Shown here piece by piece: positions 46,477-56,948 of a DNA stretch of 64,000 nt. The number at the start of each line of letters is the position of its first letter. The stretch's first letter is position 1. The notes beneath the pieces are model-generated. The model was not told the DNA's origin and did not search any database. It worked only from the letters and a program-made list of their open reading frames with translations. The position numbers were made by a program, and so were the translations under genes. This DNA comes from Fragilariopsis cylindrus CCMP1102 (Eukaryota > Bacillariophyta > Bacillariophyceae > Bacillariales > Bacillariaceae), in the NCBI GenBank assembly GCA_900095095.1, contig FMBT01000169.1, positions 1-64,000 of the forward strand, written 5' to 3'.

Positions 46477-47558
46477 ATGAAAGTATTTGTAAGAGGGAAA
46501 AAAGTAACAGTGGATAATGGGCGTAATAGTAAAAATAGTCGACGCGGATCATTATCGAAAGGAGAAGGGGGCCGTCTCTCTCCAAGATTGGAAATGAAGA
46601 AGTTTTTTTTTGTGTTTGTATCTTTTTCAGTGGTATGGATATGGTTTCTGTTAGGTCAGTTCCAGAACGACCAGACGTTACTGCCTTTAACGTGGGAAGG
46701 TGACGGTAAATGGATAGATTATACATGTAAAAAAAAATCAATAAAAAGAAGAATCAAAGAGGAATTGTCATGCATTGGAATAAAACAGCCGCCGCCGCCA
46801 TCAATGCCAACAAGTATATTAACACGACAACCGCGAACACTTTTTTGTCCTACTCATATGAAGACCAGCCACAAATCATGACTCGGATTGACAATGACGG
46901 CAATAATGATCGTAATACTAATGGAAACTGTCCATTTGATTCCTTTTTGACTAAACAATATTGCCAAGAACGACCAAAGACTACAGTCTGCGTTTACCCA
47001 GATGTCATTTTGAAAATCGTTCACAACCGAATGGCATGGTTGACAGAATTATACATGTTTTCTGTGTTGAACGACACAAAGTACTTTCCAAGATTGATAT
47101 ACCATACTGGCGCTGCAGTCCAACGGAGCGATATTCTAAATGACTATAGCAAAACTAGTATGGGATACAAAGAATATGATTACAACAGAACCATGTATGA
47201 CAACAATGATGGGTTGATTCGAATCGATAAAAATCGAAATGAGTGCTGGACTATGATAATTGAGAATGTTCGTCCGAAGGGAAAATGCCATAACTCTTTC
47301 AACAACACCAAATCGAGCCGTCTCTATTACACGAAGGAATTGACTTGTGTATTTGAAAAGTATTTTGCCCCCAACCATATTTGGGCAGATGATTTGAAAG
47401 CTCGCAATGTGATAATCCATTCTGATCAAATACACATAATTGATTTTGGTCTCTACAAAATCATTGATGATGTGGAGAAACTAAATAAAAAAAATTCTCA
47501 GTTGCTTTCACTTTTATCCCGAGAAAATAGCTACGAACACATTCTACGGTCGGTTTAG
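46477..47558 (+). CDS. Type II membrane kinase-like protein (one frame change)
   Basis: The ATG at 46477 gives a basic cytosolic start, then the anchor FFFVFVSFSVVWIWFLLGQF (from 46591). After one frame change in the GCC/CCG run near 46785, the lumenal part continues to 47558. It has YPDVILKIVHNRMAWLTELY (possible ATP-site Lys), a middle with several NxT/NxS glycosylation sites, and WADDLKARNVIIHSDQIHII directly followed by DFG. The last two match the kinase catalytic loop (D-L-K-x-x-N, with the usual HRD reading ADD) and the DFG metal site. This looks like a secretory-pathway protein kinase or kinase-like protein; activity and substrate are not shown. Cysteines in the lumenal part (CPFDSF, QYCQERP, TVCVYP, NECWTM, KGKCHN) could form disulfides. 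Confidence 0.65.
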
Positions 47559-48966
47559 TGACTAAATTGTTCAATCAAGTACATGATTTTTGGAAACATA
47601 GAAATGAAGGGACGTGGAAAGGATGTCATCACACATGCGGCGCCCAATTTAATTTCCATTTAGTTTTAGCTCTCGTCCTAAGATCTTAAAAAATCATCTT
47701 GTAAAAGTAAATAAAAAAGAATGTGTTATTTTATCAAGATTACTTTGATGAAGGAACCTTTCACATAGTAGTGAAAAAAGGACAATGTAAACTTGGAGAT
47801 GACATTGAATTTGGTCCTCAGAAAGACGAACACCCGATTACTAGACTTTTATGCAAAGACTCTTATTTCTTATGAATTTGTAGAGATTCAAACGAATTCA
47901 GTGCCCCCTTTGCTTGATTTCGTTATGTATCTTTATGTATCTATATCTTTCTCTGATGGCCCAGATTCGATAGTGTTTCTTTCTAATATGTTTGAATGCA
48001 ATTGACAGTAGATGCCAATCATACTACTATCTGGATAAAACTGTACCGTACGTAAAGAGGCCTTGACTCTAGTACCAAAGAGGAAAAGAAGAATCGAAGG
48101 TGGTATTTGAGAATCCCACAAAGGTTTACCTGTGCTACACAGAGTAATATAGTATTTTTCATTCTGGTGTTATAAAATATTTTTAGTAAATACCTAACAA
48201 AGCCAAAAAAAAAACTTATATCTGCGCCTTGAATGAATAGGAGAACCTTCAAGATTTATATAGTGGTCTTATAATGTTGAATTATGTAATGCCTTTGACC
48301 GAGTCGTGATTACCAACAGTAGTGCATTGATTGATAGTAACGGGTCGGGTCGGTTGGCAGAGCATGACGGCATCCTTTCAGCGCTGTGTCCAACTACTAC
48401 AGGCACAACCGGAGCCGTACTCGTCCAACAATCTCGCCATGAAGGTACGTAACTGTAGGACGAACGAACGACGTTCACGTGAACCGGTAACGTGAGGTGT
48501 GTGCAGTGGAATGGAATGGAATGGAATAAATATCTTTTTTGTTACACTTTTGAAAAACGATGCTTTGGTTCTATTCTATCTTTTTCTTCTGTTGACCTTG
48601 CAAAATGTGTGTGTGTGTGTGTGTTTTCTGTCTTGATTTATGCCATTATTTCAAACATAAAAAAATACAATACTACTACTACCTAATAGGACTATTACTA
48701 GATTTTTATTATGTTGTTATTATATGTATTATATTCGCAGTACAGTACTTTGATGGAGTGAATAAAAGATCCAAATAGGATAGATTCATTCATTCATCAT
48801 TCAGCCCAAATATTTGGACAAGAGTTTGAATGAAGGATGATGAATTCGTATTTTTTGATCGAAACGAAAAAAAGGAACGCTTGCTTGTCAAGGAGGAAAT
48901 CGAACAATCATTTGGTGATGCTACTGTACATCAGTCTCTATAGCATACACGTAGCGTGCGGAGAGC
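47559..48966. other. Intergenic region between convergent genes
   Basis: No gene supported. A (TG)n run lies at 48606-48623 and GGAATGGAATGGAAT at 48509-48525. The tract 48300-48450 has normal base composition and could hide an unrecognised exon, but no family match is visible. Confidence 0.35.
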
Positions 48967-49644
48967 TTAAATCACATCGCACTGCCCCTTGGCCTCTGCA
49001 TCTTTATTATCATTGCGGAGTGGAGTGAGTCGTAAGAAGGATACTGTTGGTTTGGGTGTTGGAAAAGACCAACCTCCCTCCTGCACAAAAAGTTTTACAT
49101 CGTATCCTGCTTGTACTAATTGTCCATCCAATTCCTGTAGGACCGTTTGTACCGCTGGATGGAACACTTCCACGACGTGTTTTTCCGTGTAATATTTGGT
49201 AATAAAAATGGAGGATAGCAGTACCAGTATTAATCCATACCAGGAGAGTGAGGAAATGAGTGCACCATGTACGACATCTCCGGACTCAACATACATCATT
49301 GATACAATTAAACATAAAAACCAAATAAAATATGTGGGCAAGATGATCCGACGTAAGATACGAGTCGAAGATTCACGTAATCCACGTTGATATTCCTTAA
49401 TACTGGTGGTGAGCAAACTCCAGGTGGCTAATGGTAATGAAGAGAGTTCTCGAGGACGACCTTCTTCTAACCAACGTTGTTCGTGGGTAGAACAACAAGA
49501 CCAAAAACGTGCTTTTCCTCTACTACTATGAATATACAGATCCACCGGTTGAGATTCCACGAGATTAATTTGACTGTAGACCGAAGCACATGTTGTTGCA
49601 CTACCCGTCACGTTCCTATTGCTCTTGTTGGGCCAGATCTTCAT
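48967..49644 (-). CDS. Unknown membrane protein with two helices
   Basis: An intact 225-codon frame with an ATG start (MKIWPNKSNRNVTGSATTCA). There are two hydrophobic segments (LPTYFIWFLCLIVSMMYV and LISSLSWYGLILVLLSSIFI, roughly residues 105-125 and 133-155) separated by a short loop. A soluble C-terminal domain follows (VVEVFHPAVQTVLQELDGQL; VQAGYDVKLFVQEGGWSFPT). The helical hairpin with both ends probably on one side suggests an ER or organelle membrane protein. Family not recognised. The normal composition and lack of frame changes support a real gene. Confidence 0.6.
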   Translation of the reverse strand: MKIWPNKSNRNVTGSATTCASVYSQINLVESQPVDLYIHSSRGKARFWSCCSTHEQRWLEEGRPRELSSLPLATWSLLTTSIKEYQRGLRESSTRILRRIILPTYFIWFLCLIVSMMYVESGDVVHGALISSLSWYGLILVLLSSIFITKYYTEKHVVEVFHPAVQTVLQELDGQLVQAGYDVKLFVQEGGWSFPTPKPTVSFLRLTPLRNDNKDAEAKGQCDVI

Positions 49645-50962
49645 GTTAGTTGATGGTAATTTCTTGGCTTTCCTTTCTCTCTTTATTTTCGCTTTCTTCC
49701 TTCCTCTCTTTTAGTCTACAGTACGAGATCTATTACTACCGGTACCAACAATTCTCTGTTATGATTGACAGTTATCATCGTTATTCTTATTTGACAACAG
49801 CAACAAGAATTGGAAAAAATCGCCACGATTAAAGGAGGAGAAGGGAAAATTAAAATAGACAGTTTTTTTTTGTTTTGGGGGGGGGGGGGGGATCCATATG
49901 TCGTTGACTTCGTATTCTGTGCAATGTGATGAGAATATATTATTATACAAGATCCTACCAAGAATATGTACCATAATGTACTGTACTCAATGATAATAAG
50001 ATACAGTAGGTATGAAGTAAGAAACATGGAAGTTGGTAATCAAGTCATGCAATCAATCAAGGAAACATTGTTGCTACAAAACCACATAGAATCCAGCCAT
50101 GTCTATTGTCATCATCATCTATAATCATCATCTTCATACTTGACTTGTTTGTTGTCATTGTTGTGTGGTCACTTTCATCTTGTTCAAGAGTTTCCTAAAG
50201 GAACAAAATATGTGATAATAGCATTCACAATACATCCTGGTATGTATATACATGGTATATTATATATTATATATACCACAAAAGACATCCTATCACAAAA
50301 AAACATCCTCACACATTTCATAGGATGTACTGCAGCTAGATATCAGACAAGAATGATGAATGCATGATAGGTGCCATCCATCAGTTTAGGGAACAAGCAT
50401 CTCTTTTTTGCGGAAACGAACTGTGTGGTTGATTCCTTTTCGATGCCAATCAGATAACAAAATTGTTGCAATTTTGCACAGAGATTTATTCCCACAATGA
50501 AAAATTAAATTGAAGAATGTATGTAATGTAGACAAGAAAACAAACAACACGCCTGTAGCAAAGAAAACAGGAAAGTTCACAACAAAACAAATTTGAAACG
50601 GAATGCCAACTGCCACATTATTAACTAACTACCTTAATAAACTAAAGATAAGATAGATATAATCTATCGATCAATTAGATTGATTCTATATCCCATTATA
50701 ACCCCTTTAAAGGGTGAAGTATTGACAACATAATCAAAAGATCCTTATACGTATTATATACTATTTTTTGTTTAGTGGGATCTCTTTTTTATTTCCTCGT
50801 TTATATAATATTATCTCAAAAAAGTACGAAGAAAGACTACCGAAATCAAATCCCGTTTTAAATGTAATCTCAACACATCAGTGTGTGTTTATTGAAATTG
50901 AAACGTTTGTTGAAAAAAGAAGAAGGAAGGTATAGGAGGCATTGCGGCGTTATACAATGTAT
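49645..50962. other. Intergenic region
   Basis: Over 1.3 kb of AT-rich sequence with only short, unconvincing open frames. Contains a 15-base G run at 49877-49891 and tandem ATATACC/TATATTATAT at 50245-50275. Confidence 0.4.
49877..49891. repeat. Poly-G run (15 bases)
   Basis: An uninterrupted G homopolymer next to a T-rich stretch. Its length in the assembly is likely to be unreliable. Confidence 0.9.
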
Positions 50963-51753
50963 TTATCTAACCCAAAGAACAGCTTGATTTGTCTTGACTC
51001 GGTAGTCCCAATCAGACGAATATCCTTGTCCTTCTTCGGCAGAAATTGCTTCGTAATCACTCATGTTGGTGGCCTTAATGTAGCCAGCGTAGGCGGTTTG
51101 TAAGGCTTTCGCATCCTTGGCGCGGATCGCACCAAAAATTGCGTTGGTGGCAATGATGGCTTGTTTCTTGGCTTCTTTATTTTTGGCACCGGGTAGGCAC
51201 CCGAATTGTACAACACAAAGGCATTCTTTTCTGCGGCCACGGCAGCAAAATCACCCTTGGCCACCGCACCCTTCAAGGCAGCAATACGAGATCCGAACTT
51301 GAATTTGGATCGTTGGATGGTCGCTTTACTGATGGCACCATCCGCTACGGCAGCACCCGGCATCGTGGTAGCCACCACACCGGCGGCAGCGATCGCACCC
51401 ATGGCAGATCGACGGTCCATGTTCAATGAGGTAGTAGTAGCGCGCTGTAAAAAAAATCAAGGAATTTAAATATAAAGAAAGAGTATAACATTGGTGTGAG
51501 GGGGGACTAGTTCGTTTTTCTAATCAAAGTACTGTAGATGATACAACAAAACGCTCGGGCGGGTGTGGGACATCCCAAATCCTTCCGTGCCTCTCGACTC
51601 AATCGTTTTTTTTTTGCTTGAATACGTTCTACGTGTCGACACTTTGATGGGAAATTAAAGATTGAAGAATTAACATACCTCACTGGTGGAAGCGGGAGCA
51701 AAGGCAGAAGCCGAAGCAATTAGAAGGGTAGAGACGACAGCAACAAACTTCAT
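50963..51753 (-). CDS. Plastid thylakoid-lumen protein, likely photosystem II extrinsic subunit (Psb31-like)
   Basis: Two exons. Exon 1 (51753-51679) encodes a signal peptide ending exactly ASAFAP, the diatom plastid cleavage motif. The intron is GTATGT..ACAG, 51678-51445. Exon 2 (51444-50963) gives a short transit part and then DRRSAMGAIAAAGVVATTMP plus GAAVADG. That is a twin-Arg thylakoid transfer signal with an A-x-A site. The mature domain reads SKFKFGSRIAALKGAVAKGD, FAAVAAEKNAFVLYNSGAYP, GAKNKEAKKQAIIATNAIFG, AIRAKDAKALQTAYAGYIKA and ends GYSSDWDYRVKTNQAVLWVR. It is a helical lumenal protein of about 185 residues, in keeping with PSII extrinsic subunits of diatoms. I favour Psb31, with PsbQ' as the alternative. 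One G is missing in the CCCGGT at about 51195, which otherwise truncates the frame. Confidence 0.7.
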
Positions 51754-52278
51754 TTTTCTATTTTTATTTATATTGTTCTAGAAATAATTTTATATATTAA
51801 AGTTTGTGAAGAGAATGGTGATGGATACTGGTTGTCACGATCGAAGGCTGGAAGAGGGACGATTTGTTAGTTATTATTAGCGGTGATGATGATTGCTACC
51901 TTCTTCTACCGGTAGTTGTTGGTGTACGTTAGTTTTCACTAGCTTTCGCCTCGTTCTTTCAGCAGATTTGGCGTCTATGATACTTCAACTTGTTCAACAC
52001 ATAAAACGGACGGCAGACAGAAGTTGACAGAGAAAGATCGCGAGAAAATAAATTCAACAAAAAAACACGCACGAAGATAACTAGTAAAAAAATATGTAGC
52101 GTGCTTCGGCAGGCAACAAAAACCAATCCCTTGATTTTGCGCATCAACCACTCCATCTCGATTTAGATTTAGACGTCCTATTACTGTCTATTCACCATCG
52201 TCCATCATATCATTTCAATTCTTTGTAATACTAAGCTCTCACATTCACTCATACTAAATAGCATAATCAAACATCAAA
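51754..52278. promoter_or_regulatory. Shared divergent promoter region of two plastid-protein genes
   Basis: These 525 bases separate the starts of two head-to-head genes that both encode plastid presequences. No other gene is seen, so both promoters must lie here. A light-responsive bidirectional promoter is inferred from the gene content only. No defined element is recognised. Confidence 0.5.
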
Positions 52279-53239
52279 ATGAAGGTCGCTACAGTTTTTG
52301 TCTTACTTTTGGCTTCTGCCCAAGCGTTTAACGCTCCACTTTTCGCTACACGAGCTGTCGGAAAGGCACCTGCCACAAAGGCTGTCAAGAAGGCCGTCGC
52401 TGTGAAGAAGGTTGCTGTTAAGAAGGTCGCCGTCGTTAAGAAGGTCGCCGTCAAGAAGGCTGTCGCTGTTAAGAAGGTCGCCGTCAAGAAGGTCGCTGCA
52501 CCTAAGAAGGCTGTTGCCAAGAAGGTCGCTGCCGTTAAGAAGGTCGCTGCACCTAAGAAGGCCGCTGCCAAGAAGGTGAAGGCTCCACGAAACGTATGTA
52601 GTAAATATCTCATGATGATAATAATAGCATTATAGCGAACATGCACTGTTTAGGGAAGAACTAATCCATTAATTGTTTGTATAATTTGATATTCTTTTCT
52701 CACCCTTTTCATCTCTTATCTACTTTCGTTGTCGTGGTTCGTTTCGGCTCTTCTTTCTGTGTAATTTGTCACACACACACACAATAATATATATGAATTC
52801 ACAGAAGGAACCTCCAGCCAGTAAGGGATATCCATCGATCGCCGCGAAAGCACAAGCCTTCTCGTTTGGAGGAAAAATTAGTGGTGGAGCTGCCGGTAAA
52901 GTCATTACACCAGTTTTTGTTCATCCAACGGTCAATACTAATCCAGTAGTTCAATTTGATTACAAGGAGGCTGCCAAGGCCCGGAAGACACCTCAAACAG
53001 TCGACTTTGTTTACGATGATGGTCTGACCATTATCGAACGTAAACAAAAGAAAATCATTCCAGCATTCTTAACAGGTTCCGCACGATCCCGAGTTGAAAA
53101 ATCGGAAATCCGTACTGATATTGGTGAAGACATCTACCCATTCGGACTGACCGGAGATCGTTTCCAACTTCTTTTCATCTCCATTTTCTCCCTCTTCGCA
53201 TTAGTTGGATGTCTTTCCGGAAATGTCTCCCTTGATTAA
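52279..53239 (+). CDS. Plastid-targeted Lys-Ala-Val-repeat protein with C-terminal membrane helix
   Basis: Two exons in phase 0: 52279-52593 and 52805-53239 (intron GTATGT..ACAG), 249 residues in all. Exon 1 encodes a signal peptide (MKVATVFVLLLASAQAFNAP, an ASAFAP-type site) followed by about 70 residues of (K)KVAVKK / KKVAAPKK repeats. This stretch resembles a histone-H1 tail in composition. Exon 2 encodes a conserved-looking domain (SKGYPSIAAKAQAFSFGGKI, VITPVFVHPTVNTNPVVQFD, TVDFVYDDGLTIIERKQKKI). It ends in one transmembrane helix (LLFISIFSLFALVGCLSGNV). The presequence and single helix suggest a thylakoid membrane protein, perhaps a small photosystem or antenna-associated subunit. I do not recognise the family. 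No frame changes. Confidence 0.75.
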
Positions 53240-54336
53240 AAAAAGAAAGACTTTCTTCTACCGATTTGTTTTGATTTAATTATAAATTAAGTAACACATG
53301 TATGCTATGATACATCATAACATGGAAACCAGAGAAAATATAGAAATGGCCTGATTTGCTGTTGTGTGTGACACAATATTATATATTGTTTCTCCTTATT
53401 ATTTTATATACAATATATTATATATAATTAGTTTGATAGAGGACTATATAAATAAAGTTTTTTAATTACATATTCTATTATAATTTGTTTGGCACAAAAG
53501 TAGATATACACATGCACTAGCTAAACCACTACAATGTAATCAGATGATGATCCGTATTTATTTTTAGACTGCAGCGTACTGTATGTATTAGATACATAAT
53601 GTAAATTTTAATGGTGAGGAGTGGTTGTTTGCCATTACATTCCTCCAATATCATCACATGAATTGCAGAAGAAGAAAAAAGAGTAATGAATACTGTATGT
53701 AAGCAACTATGTGATAAGTGCTTGTCAAATTAGTGTCATTGTGATTATCATCCTTTTTATCATCACCTTTCCATGCCTATTGAATACAATTGGATGACAA
53801 ATGGTGGTACATACTATACATATGGAGAATTAATGGGTGGAACATAATGTGTGGTAATATATGTTGTACGTGGATTTGTTTTGATAGGCTCTAGCTAGAG
53901 AAAGCTTTAAGATATAAAATAGATATAGGAGTATGGTGCATTGCTTGTTCAAGATACAGTAGTAATTTTGGTGGATTTAGTAGTACAATTTGTACATAGT
54001 ATGATCATGTTCATGTTGTATCACATCACTCAATTGATAGATGACGACCTCATACCTACCAATGCTAGTAATACTATACTAATATACCGGTTAAGTACCA
54101 TATATCTACATGACCTTCAGTCACGACCTGACTGCAGCAAACTGCTTCGCCAATTCTCATCGCGCCATGCAGAAGAATTCCTGAGAAAAGCACGACTCTA
54201 AAAAAATAACTGCACAAATACAGAATCAATCAATCAATCCTCAATATCTCAGCGAAAAGCAAAACAATCGTCTAAGCTTACATTATCACCAACACTCCTA
54301 ACTTTAGCTAACACAAGACCAACATACAATTCAACA
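53240..54336. other. Intergenic region
   Basis: AT-rich spacer between two plus-strand genes. One short open frame at 53941-54201 has no recognisable family and weak coding character. The end is the promoter of the LITAF-like gene. Confidence 0.4.
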
Positions 54337-55035
54337 ATGGGTATTTTCGGAAAAACCAAGAAAGGTACGTCGTTCTACTCTGCAACAAAGTAGCACTCCC
54401 GCGTTGGCCGTCGTTTTCGCAACGTCCTCAATTTGTTTCTTTTTGAATTCAATATTATTTTCGATCGACGTAATACAAGTACCATTAACTTACATACGTC
54501 CTATATGATTAATTTTCTATATGTTGCATCTCATCGATGATGATGTAGATATTCCTACATCACCGAATGGAGGAGGAAATTATATGCAAGCACCATCAAC
54601 AGATATTAAAAGTCTTCCGGTTGCTACTTTAGTTTCTACTTTAGTTTCAGAAGGACCAGCACCTACAGCCCCATATCACAGTAATGATAGTTTTCCTTCA
54701 GCATCGGCACCAACTGCTCCTGCTCCTGCTTGTGGCGGATGCTGTAGTAATGTTAACCGCCACATCGGAAATGATGATGGTGATTTAACACGATTTCCAA
54801 TGATGATGGTAGAATGTCCGCAGTGTCATAGTGAATCAAGGACACGAGTAACAACTGCACCATCATGGCAACATGGGCATCATCTCTTGGTTTATGTTTC
54901 TTATTCTGGCCAATTTCATGGGTACCACTTGTTACTGATACTTGTAAAACAACAGAACATTTTTGTGTTAGATGCGGGTACAAGGTTGGAGAAGTTAAAC
55001 CATTCGCAGATTGTTGTGTTGAGAAACGTGGTTGA
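54337..55035 (+). CDS. LITAF-domain membrane-associated zinc protein (one frame change)
   Basis: Exon 1 (54337-54364) encodes MGIFGKTKK. A 184-bp intron (GTACGT..GTAG) ends at 54548. Exon 2 opens DIPTSPNGGG and a Pro/Ala/Ser-rich region with CGGCC. The LITAF domain follows: VECPQCHSESRTRV (first CxxC), TTAPSW, then after one missing base WASSLGLCFLFWPISWVPLV (the amphipathic, membrane-inserted helix). It closes with DTCKTTEHFCVRCGYKVGEV (second zinc knuckle, CxxC) and ends CCVEKRG. LITAF/SIMPLE proteins bind zinc through the two CxxC knuckles and sit on the cytosolic face of endosomal or lysosomal membranes. Only the break near 54873 stands in the way of an intact gene. Confidence 0.8.
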
Positions 55036-55487
55036 TAGATACAAAATCAAAAACAAAACAACAAAACGAATGTACACTACTAAAACAAACAACAGCCAAA
55101 ACAATTTGTATATTTTGTATTATAAGGCGACTATCGTCAGGTAGTTAAGGGATATGTATCACATACATGCAGTATTTTTTTTTGATGTCGGAGAGAATTT
55201 GTATAACACGAACCTGACACACATGCACAGCTTCCAACAGAACAATAGTTGATTCTACTCTAATAATGTGGTATAGAATGATAATTAATAAATAAACTTG
55301 ATGAAAAAATGACATTTTGGTGTTTTAAGTTCGTTGATCTATTTATTGACTATTGACTATTATTACTGCACCCATTAGAAGATACTTTTTGTTTTGATGA
55401 TCCATCAAGTTTTTGATTGCTTTGTTTCGTAGTGATGATTTCATTTGCGTACAATATGATTTATATTATCCCCCATTTTTTCATATA
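55036..55487. other. Intergenic region between convergent genes
   Basis: AT-rich; no gene seen. Confidence 0.4.
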
Positions 55488-56314
55488 CTATTTTTTCGTC
55501 GAAGAGAAAGAGAATGAATATTTACGCTGTCGCTGCTGCTGTCGACTAGATTGCTGTTTTCGAAATAATGGTAAGGAAGCGAAATCAATCAATCGTGTCA
55601 TGCACGTAGTCGTAGTAGAATCATCATCTGATTCTGATTCTGCTGCTACTGCTACTTTTCCCCTATCATCACTTTCGTTACTCAATTTTGGACCACCACT
55701 GTTGCTGCTGATGACAATATTCTGAGTCTCTTGACGCTCTTCAATTCGATGAGCGTTAACGAACTGGTCTTCTTCTCCTTCTTCTTCTTCTTGCTGTTTT
55801 TTCCCTTTATCTTTATCTTGCTGTTGTTGTTCGTATTCATCATGGATATCAATCATCGTATTTGAATCTACAGACGAATCTGCAAGTGCTGACAACAGAT
55901 GTTCCGCTGTCAGTTCTTCTTCAACAATGGAATTCTTCTCCTTCTCCTTCTCCACTACAACTGATGTAGGAGTGGTAGCAATAGCAGTAGTAGTGGTAGT
56001 GGAGGTAGTAAAAGATGATTCTTTATCCATTCCGGTCTCAACAATAGTAGATTCGACGACATCGTCTACGAGTTGTAGTGGTTTATCGCCATCATGGCCG
56101 TCGTCGACCTCGTTTTTGTCCACTTCTACTTCGTTTTCGTCGTACTCGTCGTCGTCGACGACACTTACTGAAGTTGCGTTTGATAAAGATAAATCTATAG
56201 GAGATATACTTGCGTTGTTATCGTTGTCGTCATTAGCATGGATGATATCGATCGATGAGGTTTCAACGACTGACTCTACTGATTTTTCCATTTCAAAGTC
56301 GATTATGTTGTTAT

Positions 56315-56345
<31 letters not shown>

Positions 56346-56348
56346 GTT

Positions 56349-56388
<40 letters not shown>

Positions 56389-56948
56389 TCGTCATGGTGG
56401 TGGTCCTCCACATCAATAATTAGAATAATGCGATCATTATTTTCATAATTACTGACATCTTCGATGTTGACGGATGAATCGATCTCGTTCTTGCTCTCAT
56501 TCTCGTTCTCGTTCTCGTTTTCATCATTATTCGAGATCGTCGTCGTAGCCGTGGTTTCCTTCAATTTCTTTGTGAATCTAGCAAGTCCTGCTGCTGCTGC
56601 TAGTTCTGCTATACTACTAGGCATTTGAATCGAAGTCTCTTCAGTGGTGGTAGTGGTGATGGTGCTGACGAAAACGATCCCTTCCTTCTTGTTATTGGCA
56701 CTGTCGTCATCGTCGTTGTTGTAATCACCAATACGACCATCGTCAACGTTGAAATAATGATCATCATCAATACTGTTATTATCGTCTTGATAATATTCGT
56801 TAGTATTATCATAACCTTGTTGCCAAATTTGACGTTCTTCTTCTTGTCGTTCTGGTGGACCGTATCCGATAGTTTGTATAGTATGTAGATCAAGATCTAA
56901 ACGAAATAAATCGAATGTACTTGTTTGACGACGCAGTGTTGCCTCCAT
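55488..56948 (-). CDS. Acidic, largely disordered protein
   Basis: The 486-codon frame from the ATG at 56948 starts MEATLRRQTSTFDLFRLDLD, then IQTIGYGPPERQEEERQIWQ. A short Ala-rich helix follows (SSIAELAAAAGLARFTKKLK) within acidic Asp/Glu/Asn/Ser/Thr sequence that includes poly-Asp (from (TCG)n) and poly-Ser runs. The C-terminus is basic (LFRKQQSSRQQQRQRKYSFS). The same frame stays open upstream to about 57125, and the extension (ASFISSVLDFGTARSIISLE) looks like protein. The true start is therefore probably further 5', possibly across another frame change. The IAELAAAAGLARFTKKLK helix resembles the basic motifs in the 7290-11783 gene. Function unknown. Confidence 0.6.

Noticed and set aside
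55927-56448. 173-codon plus-strand frame of Ser/Val runs
   Set aside because: Antisense shadow of the poly-Asp/poly-Thr sequence in the minus-strand acidic protein.
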